Shown here: positions 57,239 through 64,000 of the stretch, piece by piece | How positions within the stretch are numbered: position 1 is the stretch's first letter | Layout of the letters: each line of letters begins with the position of its first letter | Source: Vibrio sp. UBA2441 | GTDB lineage: Bacteria; Pseudomonadota; Gammaproteobacteria; Enterobacterales; Vibrionaceae | Direction of reading: 5' to 3' | Length of the DNA: 64,000 nt | Assembly (NCBI GenBank): GCA_002342685.1 | Contig: DDQN01000056.1 | Span: 1-64,000, forward strand | Program-made: the position numbers and the translations under genes | The notes under the pieces: model-generated | Database searches by the model: none | Told to the model about the DNA's origin: nothing | Seen by the model: only the letters and a program-made list of their open reading frames with translations

Positions 57239-57841
57239 TCAGAACGTTTCAGTTTCAGTTTGCCGCACACGATCTGCCAATTGCTTATATTTATCCGCAA
57301 TGGTGTCCCCGAACACTGGGTCATCATCATTTTGTTCCCATAAGCCTTCGACAAACTGCCAATCTTCGGTGGTAAAAGAACGCTTGATTAACGGCAAAAT
57401 TTCCCGTTCTTCTAAATCTAAATGACGCTTCTGTATATAGATAAATTCTTCAAGTTGGTCGGCAAACACATCTAATGGCACCACAGCATCTTGCAAGATC
57501 ATCTCAACAGTCATCAAAAAGTCTTTCGTTTTTTCTGATAACTTTACGTGCTCTTCTTCCAAATTTTTAACTTTAGTATTATCAGGGTAGTGTTCTATAA
57601 AATAACGATAAAGAATGTCTTCTTTAGGATGGTGCACAGTTTCAGAATGACAAGATAAGTAATCAACTATCTCTTTGATTAATGAATAGTTTATTGGCTT
57701 TTCTGCTTTTATGTTGTCCCATTTACTCTTAAGGATAACTAAAAGACGTACCATGTAGCCATGCTCACGGTGGATTTGCTCCAGCATCATTGCTTCGTTC
57801 TCCTTTATATATGTACTCAAATCACTTTTAAAATAATCCAT
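57239..57841 (-). CDS. Hemerythrin domain-containing protein
   Basis: 200-residue protein with a four-helix hemerythrin/HHE domain. Candidate di-iron ligands are in HREHGYM (about 24-30), HHPKED (about 76-81) and HLDLEEREIL (about 134-143). Likely a cytoplasmic sensor or scavenger of oxygen, NO or iron. It lies 112 bp downstream of ung on the same strand. Confidence 0.88.
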   Translation of the reverse strand: MDYFKSDLSTYIKENEAMMLEQIHREHGYMVRLLVILKSKWDNIKAEKPINYSLIKEIVDYLSCHSETVHHPKEDILYRYFIEHYPDNTKVKNLEEEHVKLSEKTKDFLMTVEMILQDAVVPLDVFADQLEEFIYIQKRHLDLEEREILPLIKRSFTTEDWQFVEGLWEQNDDDPVFGDTIADKYKQLADRVRQTETETF

Positions 57842-57953
57842 TCAGAGCGCACCTAACATCGTAAAGTAGCCTGAATATAATCCTTATTTTTCATAATGAT
57901 TTTAGTATATATAAAGAACAGTAAGCTTGCTTTGATTGCTGTCGAAAATTTAC

Positions 57954-58631
57954 TCAATCAAGTTTTGGTTGCCAGTCTATTGGTGCTAATCCTTTTTCAG
58001 ACAACAGGAGGTTGGTCTGTGAAAAGTGTTTACAGCCGAAAAAGCCTCTATGAGCAGACAGTGGTGATGGATGTGGAGCGATTAAAACATGATGCCGCTC
58101 TCTGTCTATTACCTTACCTTTCTTTTGCGCATGAGCGCCCCACAGCAGGAAAACGACCCCTTCACAATACTGGTTAACCGACTCAATGATTTTATCTGTA
58201 AACGTTTCCCAGCCACATTTAGAATGTGAATGTGCCCGGCCTTGCTCTACAGTCAGAACGGTATTAAGCAATAAGACGCCTTGATCTGCCCAGCTCTTTA
58301 AATAGCCGTGATTAGGAATCTGGAACCCAGGAATGTCCTGAGCCAGTTCTTTATACATATTAACTAAAGAAGGCGGAGTTTTGACGCCTGGTAATACGGA
58401 GAAACAGAGCCCATGCGCCTGATTCGGTCCATGGTATGGATCTTGCCCGATAATCACCACTTTTACATCAGCAAATTTAGTGTATAGAAAAGCGTTAAAA
58501 ACATCGTCAGAAGGCGGAAATATTGATTTACCAGCCGCTCTTTCCGCTTCAACAAAATCGACTGTCTTTTGAAAATAGTTCTGCTGTTTTTCCAGATTAA
58601 TGACATCATTCCAGGTAGGCTGATCACACAT
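57954..58631 (-). CDS. ung: Uracil-DNA glycosylase
   Basis: Family 1 UDG that removes uracil from DNA to start base-excision repair. 225 residues with the water-activating loop GQDPYHGPNQAHG and the Leu-intercalation loop HPSPLSAHRG. It is the usual chromosomal enzyme. Confidence 0.97.
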   Translation of the reverse strand: MCDQPTWNDVINLEKQQNYFQKTVDFVEAERAAGKSIFPPSDDVFNAFLYTKFADVKVVIIGQDPYHGPNQAHGLCFSVLPGVKTPPSLVNMYKELAQDIPGFQIPNHGYLKSWADQGVLLLNTVLTVEQGRAHSHSKCGWETFTDKIIESVNQYCEGVVFLLWGAHAQKKGKVIDRERHHVLIAPHPSPLSAHRGFFGCKHFSQTNLLLSEKGLAPIDWQPKLD

Positions 58632-58780
58632 ATTTTAATTTCCTAAGCAACGGTTTTTGCATTGTACTCTAAGCACTGCAAAATAATCCTCCACTTTGAA
58701 AATTTATAGGCAACAACGTCGCCGACTTACTAAAACTTCTATGCAGTGAAGATAACTCCCTTTACCTTCAACTCTAACAA

Positions 58781-58891
58781 TCAACGGTTTCTCTGTGGTG
58801 TACGAAAATGTCCTCGGCCTTGTATATGACGGTTTGGTACTGGTGCATGACGGCCGATAGTTTGTGTTACTGCGGTTGATATAAATTTCAT
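58781..58891 (-). CDS. Unknown 36-residue basic protein
   Basis: A short ORF encodes MKFISTAVTQTIGRHAPVPN followed by a basic Arg/Gly/His-rich tail ending PQRNR. It has no acidic residue. AAGAGGA, a strong ribosome binding site, lies 8 bp before its ATG. It fills most of the otherwise empty 370-bp gap between ung and nfo. A longer overlapping ORF in another frame (58704-58934) has no ribosome binding site. I do not recognise a family. Confidence 0.5.
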   Translation of the reverse strand: MKFISTAVTQTIGRHAPVPNRHIQGRGHFRTPQRNR

Positions 58892-59001
58892 AATGGCATC
58901 CTCTTTCTGTTTGTGAATCGCTCACACAAAACACTATGAAAGAAAGATGCCAACATCAGAAAATAGAGCAAAAATTCAACAGCAACACACTGTTTTTAAT
59001 C

Positions 59002-59853
59002 TTATTTCATTTCTAACATCCGTAAAGCCTGAATTTCATCACCCCAGATTTCTGGCTCAATTGTCTCTAAGATCAATGGGATAGAATCAAAACGCTTGTC
59101 TTTTGCTATGTACTCAAAGCATTCCCAACCAATTTCACCTTTTCCTAGTGAGTGGTGTCTATCCACCCGGCTGGCAATTTCTACTTTTGAATCATTAAGA
59201 TGCATTGCTCGTAAAAAGTGCATACCAACAACGCTATCAAATTCAGCAAAGGTTTCTTCGCAGGCTTGTTTAGTTCGTAAGTCATAACCTGCCGTAAAGG
59301 TATGGCAAGTATCGAGGCAAACTCCTACCCTTTCTTTGTCCTCTACCTGGTCAATGATCTCTGCAAGATGTTCGAAACGCCAGCCTAAGTTAGTTCCCTG
59401 ACCCGCCGTATTTTCGATTACCGCGATAACATTAGGTACCGCCTTATGCGCCAAATTTATAGACTCTGCGATTTTTGCTAAACACTCTTTCTCAGATATC
59501 TTCTTTAAATGACTCCCAGGATGAAAATTAAGCAGAGTTAAACCTAATTGTTCACAACGCTCCATCTCATCGATAAATGCAGCCCGAGATTTTTCTAACT
59601 TCTCAACTTCCGGAGCACCCAAGTTAATAAGATATGAATCATGAGGAAGGATCTGATCTGATTTAAATCCATACTTCTGACAATTTTCTTTAAATGCACT
59701 GATACTCTCGTCTGTCAGAGGCTTAGCCGCCCACTGTCTCTGATTTTTTGTAAAAAGAGCGAATGCATTTGCTCCAATTTCTTTCGCTCTGAGAGGTGCG
59801 TTTTCAACACCGCCCGCTGCAGACACATGGGCGCCAATAAATTTATTACTCAC
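59002..59853 (-). CDS. nfo: Endonuclease IV
   Basis: Zn-dependent AP endonuclease of the TIM-barrel Nfo family, 283 residues. Metal-ligand motifs include NFHPGSH, VIENTAGQG, CLDTCHTF, MHLNDSK and RVDRHHSLGKG. It acts after glycosylases such as Ung and at oxidative lesions. Stands alone between the 36-residue ORF and grcA. Confidence 0.97.
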   Translation of the reverse strand: MSNKFIGAHVSAAGGVENAPLRAKEIGANAFALFTKNQRQWAAKPLTDESISAFKENCQKYGFKSDQILPHDSYLINLGAPEVEKLEKSRAAFIDEMERCEQLGLTLLNFHPGSHLKKISEKECLAKIAESINLAHKAVPNVIAVIENTAGQGTNLGWRFEHLAEIIDQVEDKERVGVCLDTCHTFTAGYDLRTKQACEETFAEFDSVVGMHFLRAMHLNDSKVEIASRVDRHHSLGKGEIGWECFEYIAKDKRFDSIPLILETIEPEIWGDEIQALRMLEMK

Positions 59854-60047
59854 AATAGAACTCTTCCTTTCGTTTGTTTCTTTTTAACGATCAATATACG
59901 CTGCCTTAACGCTTTATTTTACTGATTTACCATCAATTCAGGTAATTTAATAAAAAACACCTTGTAGTAAAATTACAACAAAATAAAAATACCCTTCCAC
60001 CCTGTAGCACGTAAAAATATTTAAAATCACTGTCATTACAATGACCT

Positions 60048-60061
60048 TTGATTTCAATCAA
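60048..60061. promoter_or_regulatory. FNR box, distal, of grcA
   Basis: TTGATTTCAATCAA is a perfect FNR site (TTGAT-N4-ATCAA). Its centre is exactly 53 bp from that of the proximal box. Confidence 0.85.
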
Positions 60062-60100
60062 TAAAATTACCTTTATTTATTTGAGGTTTTTGGTTGTATT

Positions 60101-60114
60101 TTGACGTAAATCAA
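60101..60114. promoter_or_regulatory. FNR box, proximal, of grcA
   Basis: TTGACGTAAATCAA matches FNR in all but one arm base. As I recall, E. coli yfiD has FNR sites at -40.5 and -93.5, the same 53-bp spacing, so the start of transcription here would be near 60148. Confidence 0.82.
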
Positions 60115-60195
60115 TATTATTATAGTCACATAAAGTTACAGCACTTACTAACAGTTTAATAAATTACATCATTTTTTGATGATTAGGAGAAATTT

Positions 60196-60573
60196 ATGAT
60201 CCAAGGTATTCAAATTACTAAAGCCGCAAATGATGAGCTACTAAACTCTATCTGGCTATTAGATACTGAAAAGAACGAAGCACGCTGTGTTGCTGCTACT
60301 TCTGGCTATGAAGCCGATCAAGTTGTAACTGCATCTGATCTAGGTGAATTCGAAAGTCGTGAAGTTGCTATAGAAACAGCACCAAAAATTGAAGGTGGCC
60401 AGCACCTGAATGTGAACGTTCTTAAGCGCGAAACGTTACTAGATGCAGTAGAAAACCCAGAGAAATATCCACAGCTGACTATTCGTGTTTCTGGTTACGC
60501 TGTACGCTTTAACTCACTGACACCAGAACAACAACGCGACGTTATCGCTCGTACTTTTACTGACTCTCTATAA
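60196..60573 (+). CDS. grcA: Autonomous glycyl radical cofactor GrcA
   Basis: YfiD protein, 125 residues, that replaces the oxygen-damaged glycyl radical domain of pyruvate formate-lyase. The radical Gly100 lies in RVSGYAVRF and the C-terminus is the PFL-like QQRDVIARTF. Regulated by two FNR boxes, so induced on oxygen limitation. Confidence 0.97.
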   Translation: MIQGIQITKAANDELLNSIWLLDTEKNEARCVAATSGYEADQVVTASDLGEFESREVAIETAPKIEGGQHLNVNVLKRETLLDAVENPEKYPQLTIRVSGYAVRFNSLTPEQQRDVIARTFTDSL

Positions 60574-60600
60574 TTTTAGAAATCACCAGTTTGTTGTTTA

Positions 60601-60626
60601 AAAGGCGCTTATAAAGCGCCTTTTTC
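60601..60626 (+). terminator. grcA intrinsic terminator
   Basis: Ten-bp stem AAAGGCGCTT/AAGCGCCTTT (60601-60610 with 60614-60623) and a T run. Confidence 0.88.
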
Positions 60627-60825
60627 AAATTATTTTCATTTCCTTCCTATGGCTTACTCTGTCTCCAATGAAAGCTCTTGAAATCAAATGCAACAGAGCG
60701 CACAATAAATACAGTAAGCGCCGCACTACTTACACAAAGCAAATAAAGGCACCAAACTCCAGAAGACAACTCAACTAACCACTATAACTTCCCGTTTCAG
60801 TTAGTCGTCGCATAAGGAGATACAA

Positions 60826-61107
60826 ATGCCTAAATATCAGTTTTTTACCTTTCCCTACAATCAAACGACAGATTTTACCTATCTGGAGATGGGTACAGGT
60901 ACTTTCTTGGAAGAAAAAGAGAGTTTACTTGAGCAAGATTTCGAAGTGGACGGCGACCCAATATATGCAAAAGACGCTTTTACTGCGGTAAAAATTTATC
61001 AGACAGGATTTACCCGAACTGTACACGAATATAACTTATCAAATCCATTATATGCGCTGGTACACGGGTTAATAGAACTCGTAAGAACGATAGCAAAAAG
61101 GCGCTAA
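60826..61107 (+). CDS. Hypothetical protein, 93 residues
   Basis: I do not recognise a family. The protein is soluble-looking, rich in aromatics at the N-terminus (MPKYQFFTFPYN), acidic in the middle, with an amphipathic basic C-terminal helix (LVHGLIELVRTIAKRR). AAGGAGA lies 6 bp before the ATG, which makes it a credible gene. It stands alone on the plus strand, converging with the exporter-linked genes. Confidence 0.65.
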   Translation: MPKYQFFTFPYNQTTDFTYLEMGTGTFLEEKESLLEQDFEVDGDPIYAKDAFTAVKIYQTGFTRTVHEYNLSNPLYALVHGLIELVRTIAKRR

Positions 61108-61143
61108 ATAGCGATATCTAGTTGGATAGTCCTGACTACAAAT

Positions 61144-61278
61144 TCAATAGTTTTCTTTTTGAGTGCTACCGTAATCCATACCACTTTCTATAAACTGGCG
61201 AAATGGCTTCTCTCTATCCTTTCGCCAATCTAATTGAGTTGTTGATTTATCCAAACATAATATAGTGGTTATTTGCAC
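61144..61278 (-). CDS. Possible 44-residue ORF or gene remnant
   Basis: Starting from a GTG, this frame reads a hydrophilic protein-like sequence containing TTQLDWRKDREKPFRQFIES. There is no ribosome binding site, and the frame is open a little further upstream without an ATG, so it may be the tail of a decayed gene. It lies 71 bp downstream of the three-TM gene on the same strand. Confidence 0.28.
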   Translation of the reverse strand: MQITTILCLDKSTTQLDWRKDREKPFRQFIESGMDYGSTQKENY

Positions 61279-61349
61279 AGAACACGAACCAAGAAGGTAC
61301 GTTATAATTATCCACAGAGAAGTTGCTTACCTTACCAATGACAAGTAAG

Positions 61350-61616
61350 TTATATTAAAGCGTAGCCAAAGAACAAAAATATAACACCTGCTATGAACAT
61401 GGAAATAACGCTTGCTTTCATACCAATCCTCTCATTATCCATGCGTTGTCGGCCACCACTAAGAATTAGGACTGAAATTATCAACGTGACAACGCCAATG
61501 TAAGTAACATAGTCATATAGAGGGACCTTACTTAAGAAAGTAAATTGTCTGAAAATGATTCCCAAAACTGATATCACTACAAACTTAAAAAGTGTTTTCT
61601 TAACAAGTTCTAACAT
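61350..61616 (-). CDS. Small three-TM membrane protein
   Basis: 88 residues with hydrophobic segments near 9-25, 36-53 and 68-87, and a short charged loop (GGRQRMDNERIG). AGGGAA precedes the ATG. It begins 47 bp after the exporter gene on the same strand, so it is probably co-transcribed. Immunity proteins of microcin systems often look like this, but no homology is recognised and the role is only a guess. Confidence 0.6.
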   Translation of the reverse strand: MLELVKKTLFKFVVISVLGIIFRQFTFLSKVPLYDYVTYIGVVTLIISVLILSGGRQRMDNERIGMKASVISMFIAGVIFLFFGYALI

Positions 61617-61663
61617 AGATATTTCCCTATTTTTATGCCAAATGTAAACATATGCAACTAAGC

Positions 61664-63820
61664 CTACATCCAGCCAGAGCTATGAGTGCCTCTTTCACGC
61701 CCTAAATAAATCACCCTATCCACGAAACCTAGTGTTTCTTGGCTGTGTGAAATAATTATTCGGGTCATTTTTAATACACTGATATTACTGTTTATCCTCT
61801 GTTCATTCTTTGTGTCTAAATGGCTGGTAGATTCATCCAGACAAAGAATTTCCGGATTTTTGTACAAAGCCCGTGCAAGAAATAGTCGCTGCAGTTGCCC
61901 GCCAGAAAAACTACTTCCCATATCACCTACCAACGAATGGAGCTGCATGGGGAGGGCATCTATATCTTTTTTTATACAAGCCAACCGACAACATTTGTTC
62001 AGTTTTTCAACATCATAACTTGTATCAAACATTGTAATATTTTCGGCTAATGTGCCAGATAGTAGAATATCATTTTGCATCACCGCGCCAAAGTGACGTC
62101 GATAGTCATTTAGGGCGAGTCTGCTCATATCAATACCATCTAGATAGATGTGCCCTGAACAGGGCTTGAGCAGCCCTAACATTATTTTGAGCAGCGTGGT
62201 TTTACCACAACCAGACGAACCAGTTATCGCGACCGACTCCCCAGCCTTTACTTCTAATGAAATATTTCTAACAACCCACGGGCCATTATCTGAGTAACGA
62301 AAAGAGATATTCTCTAATCTTAGATTTCCCTTAATGATGCTCGATAATGTCGCACTGCCACCAGTTTGCTGATCTTTATCTTGTAATGCGATATCGGATA
62401 GTCGTTCAAGATGTAAGCTAAGCAATTTAAATGTGAGCACATTATCAATAAAATTTGTCACACTGGACGTAAATTGGCTTTTGTAAGCAATAAAGGCCAA
62501 TAACATACCTACCGTTAAGTTTCCTTCTATCACCGCTAACGCACCCAGGTAGATAACCAAAATTGATTCCAGACCGAACAATAGACTATTAAGAGCATCC
62601 TCTGCTATTCTCAGTTTACCAAGCCGAATATGAGTATTAATAACGTCAGCATATCGATTTAGCCAACTATTTTGTCGACTGCTTTCATGTGAAAAAAGTT
62701 TGATCGTTTGAATCGCTCTAATCGACTCCAAAAAGGTAGAATCTTCCTTAGCCCCTGCCACTATAGCTTCTTCGGTAATTCGCCTGTTTGGGTAATAAAA
62801 TAGCATTTGAATGACAAAAGAAACGAAAACGACCCCCACAACCAATGTGGCAAGTATCGGATTATATAGGTACATTACGACCAACACGACAACCGCCATC
62901 AAACCGTCAATAAGTGCTTCGACCAGGCCAGTGGTTAGCATTTCTCTGATAGAGGCTAATGACCCAAACCTCGATACGATATCCCCAATGTGTCTTTTCT
63001 CAAAATAATGCATTGGAAGCCTTAGCAGATGATGGAACAGATTCGCTCCCATTTGTATATTTAATACACTACTAAAGCGTAATACTAACCAACTACGAAA
63101 TGCACCTACACCGATTTTTAGAATCATTAATGAGGAAAAGCCGACAGCCAATACAATCAACAACGACTTATCATTACTCAGTAATACATTGTCGATTACC
63201 CATTGCATATAGTATGGCGATAGCAGTGCAACTCCTTGTAAGACAATCGATAAAGAGAGCAGAGCAGCTAATGACCGTTTTAAACCTAAAATATTGTCCC
63301 ACAATTGCCTCATTTTCATAACGACACGGACATCCTGCTTCTTAAATGAGGCTGCAGGTGTTAGCTCTAAAGCAACTCCGGTAAAGGACTGACTTAATTT
63401 TTTTACATTAATTTTTCGTTTTCCAAAGCCAGGATCATTGATATAAATAGCGTTCTTAGTTACACCTGTAAGCACAACAAAATGATCCAGATCCCAATGC
63501 AGTACGCAAGGTAATTTGAGTTGACCTATTTCTGCTAAAGAACACTGAACAGCACGGCATGAAAAATTCAGATCACCAGCCACTTGCATAAGCTGCGTTA
63601 AATTCATCCCTTGTGTATCGAGGTTTAAATGTCTTCTCAATGGTGACAGGTTAACTTTATGACCGTAATAAGACGCGATCATAGCAAGGCAGGCCAATCC
63701 ACATTCAGCTACTTCAGATTGCAGAACCAACGGCACTCGACGCTTACCAGAATAAGAGAGCAGTTCAAGAGCATCTGTTGTTTGCTCTTTTTCTAATGAA
63801 GAATCAATCTTTTCACTCAT
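61664..63820 (-). CDS. Peptidase-containing ABC exporter (C39, CvaB/LahT type)
   Basis: Exporter that cuts off a double-glycine leader and secretes the peptide across both membranes with an HlyD-type adaptor and TolC. 718 residues from the ATG at 63820, which overlaps the adaptor stop (TGATG) and follows GGGAAG. Domains: C39 peptidase (about 28-150) with Gln34, Cys40 and the His of DLDHFV and Asp of INDPG; ABC membrane domain with about six TM (about 180-450); ATPase with GSSGCGKTT, FSGGQLQR and LCLDEST. The intact triad argues for active leader processing. No precursor gene is seen in the window. Confidence 0.9.
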   Translation of the reverse strand: MSEKIDSSLEKEQTTDALELLSYSGKRRVPLVLQSEVAECGLACLAMIASYYGHKVNLSPLRRHLNLDTQGMNLTQLMQVAGDLNFSCRAVQCSLAEIGQLKLPCVLHWDLDHFVVLTGVTKNAIYINDPGFGKRKINVKKLSQSFTGVALELTPAASFKKQDVRVVMKMRQLWDNILGLKRSLAALLSLSIVLQGVALLSPYYMQWVIDNVLLSNDKSLLIVLAVGFSSLMILKIGVGAFRSWLVLRFSSVLNIQMGANLFHHLLRLPMHYFEKRHIGDIVSRFGSLASIREMLTTGLVEALIDGLMAVVVLVVMYLYNPILATLVVGVVFVSFVIQMLFYYPNRRITEEAIVAGAKEDSTFLESIRAIQTIKLFSHESSRQNSWLNRYADVINTHIRLGKLRIAEDALNSLLFGLESILVIYLGALAVIEGNLTVGMLLAFIAYKSQFTSSVTNFIDNVLTFKLLSLHLERLSDIALQDKDQQTGGSATLSSIIKGNLRLENISFRYSDNGPWVVRNISLEVKAGESVAITGSSGCGKTTLLKIMLGLLKPCSGHIYLDGIDMSRLALNDYRRHFGAVMQNDILLSGTLAENITMFDTSYDVEKLNKCCRLACIKKDIDALPMQLHSLVGDMGSSFSGGQLQRLFLARALYKNPEILCLDESTSHLDTKNEQRINSNISVLKMTRIIISHSQETLGFVDRVIYLGRERGTHSSGWM

Positions 63821-64000
63821 CAGAGCTTCCCTTTGACCGCATATATAGGGTCTAGTAGCCACTCTAGCAAGCTACGCTTTTCGAGAATAATATCGGCATC
63901 CGCTATCATGCCCACTTTAAGTGGGAAGGCTTTACCGTAGGCTTTGATAGATTGCTGGTTCAGGGATGCCCTTACCCGATACATCGCTTGGTCTATTTGA
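63820..64000 (-). CDS. HlyD-family secretion adaptor, C-terminal part
   Basis: Only the last 59 codons are inside the window; the rest lies beyond 64000. The visible end reads ...FPLKVGMIADADIIL... and closes with LEWLLDPIYAVKGKL, the usual C-terminus of colicin V/type I secretion membrane fusion proteins (CvaA-like). It is translationally coupled to the C39 exporter through TGATG. Confidence 0.85.
   Translation of the reverse strand, partial: QIDQAMYRVRASLNQQSIKAYGKAFPLKVGMIADADIILEKRSLLEWLLDPIYAVKGKL

Larger units (their letters stand above)
59854..60195 (+). other. grcA promoter region
   Basis: No gene; AT-rich. It carries two FNR boxes, listed separately, the divergent nfo promoter, and AGGAG ahead of grcA. 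Confidence 0.7.

Noticed and set aside
57896..58177. 93-residue plus-strand ORF over the ung 3' end
   Set aside because: It lies antisense to the coding part of ung with no ribosome binding site.
57239..58631. Hemerythrin and ung as part of a defence island
   Set aside because: Both are ordinary core genes in Vibrio-like order. No nuclease, methylase or toxin genes are adjacent.
58704..58934. 76-residue ORF between ung and nfo
   Set aside because: It overlaps the 36-residue ORF in another frame, has no ribosome binding site, and its composition looks random. The shorter frame has AAGAGGA at proper spacing.
61108..61349. Search for a double-glycine microcin precursor next to the exporter
   Set aside because: Neither strand of the gap, nor the flanking small genes, carries a leader with GG/GA/GS followed by a small-residue-rich peptide.

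Overview
The window reads as a chromosomal segment of a Vibrionaceae member (Vibrio or close relative). The evidence is the gene content and order: rrn promoter-clpB-pgeF-rluD-bamD-raiA-pheA, slt-trpR, fldB/xerD-dsbC-recJ-prfB-lysS, and above all the hybrid kinase chiS next to a chitin-oligosaccharide operon followed by an fbpABC-type iron transporter. Most of it is housekeeping core genome with moderate-to-low GC. I found no prophage, insertion sequence, CRISPR array or tRNA.

Layout. 1-333: leader and promoters of an rRNA operon transcribed leftward out of the window. 334-4706 (-): rluD-pgeF-clpB. 4878-8340 (+): bamD, raiA, pheA (with a readable pheL attenuator) and yjjX. 8350-10695 (-): slt-trpR. 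10912-13129 (+): ettA and a PilZ protein. 13213-17903 (-): an RND efflux pair and erpA. 18157-22017 (+): hemL, an AI-2E/PerM family transporter and rsmC. 22175-36599 (+): chiS, then cbp, a five-part oligosaccharide ABC importer, a GH9 enzyme, glucosamine kinase and a GH20 hexosaminidase. 36712-40453 (-): fbpABC behind a Fur box. 40730-42316 (-): glnK-amtB behind a sigma54-like promoter and an NtrC-like site. 42559-49353 (-): yacL and the xerD-dsbC-recJ-prfB-lysS cluster, with prfB carrying the programmed +1 frameshift. 49515-58631: fldB, brnQ, trmN6, srmB, yaaA, an alanine:cation symporter, a DUF3545 protein, a hemerythrin and ung. 58781-61616: nfo, grcA with two FNR boxes, and several small unknown genes. 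61664-64000 (-): a C39-peptidase ABC exporter and the end of its HlyD-type partner, i.e. a double-glycine peptide (microcin-like) secretion system cut by the right edge.

How the parts work together. ChiS is predicted to sense chitin oligosaccharides through the periplasmic binding protein Cbp and to switch on the operon beside it. Two 16-bp direct repeats exactly 30 bp apart, and a separate SlmA-like palindrome, lie in the 600-bp promoter region and are candidate binding sites. The operon imports oligosaccharides and breaks them down hydrolytically (GH9, GH20) followed by phosphorylation (glucosamine kinase). The chitobiose phosphorylase and sugar-phosphate mutase that I recall following in Vibrio cholerae are absent here. 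Other regulation visible in the DNA: Phe attenuation of pheA, Fur on fbpA, NtrC/sigma54 on glnK-amtB, FNR on grcA, sigma32 on clpB and a CRP-like site before raiA. The least explained parts are the exporter neighbourhood, a 36-residue basic ORF with a strong ribosome binding site between ung and nfo, two heptamer repeats with four GGG runs each, and a pseudoknot-ordered pair of stems at 13150-13197.
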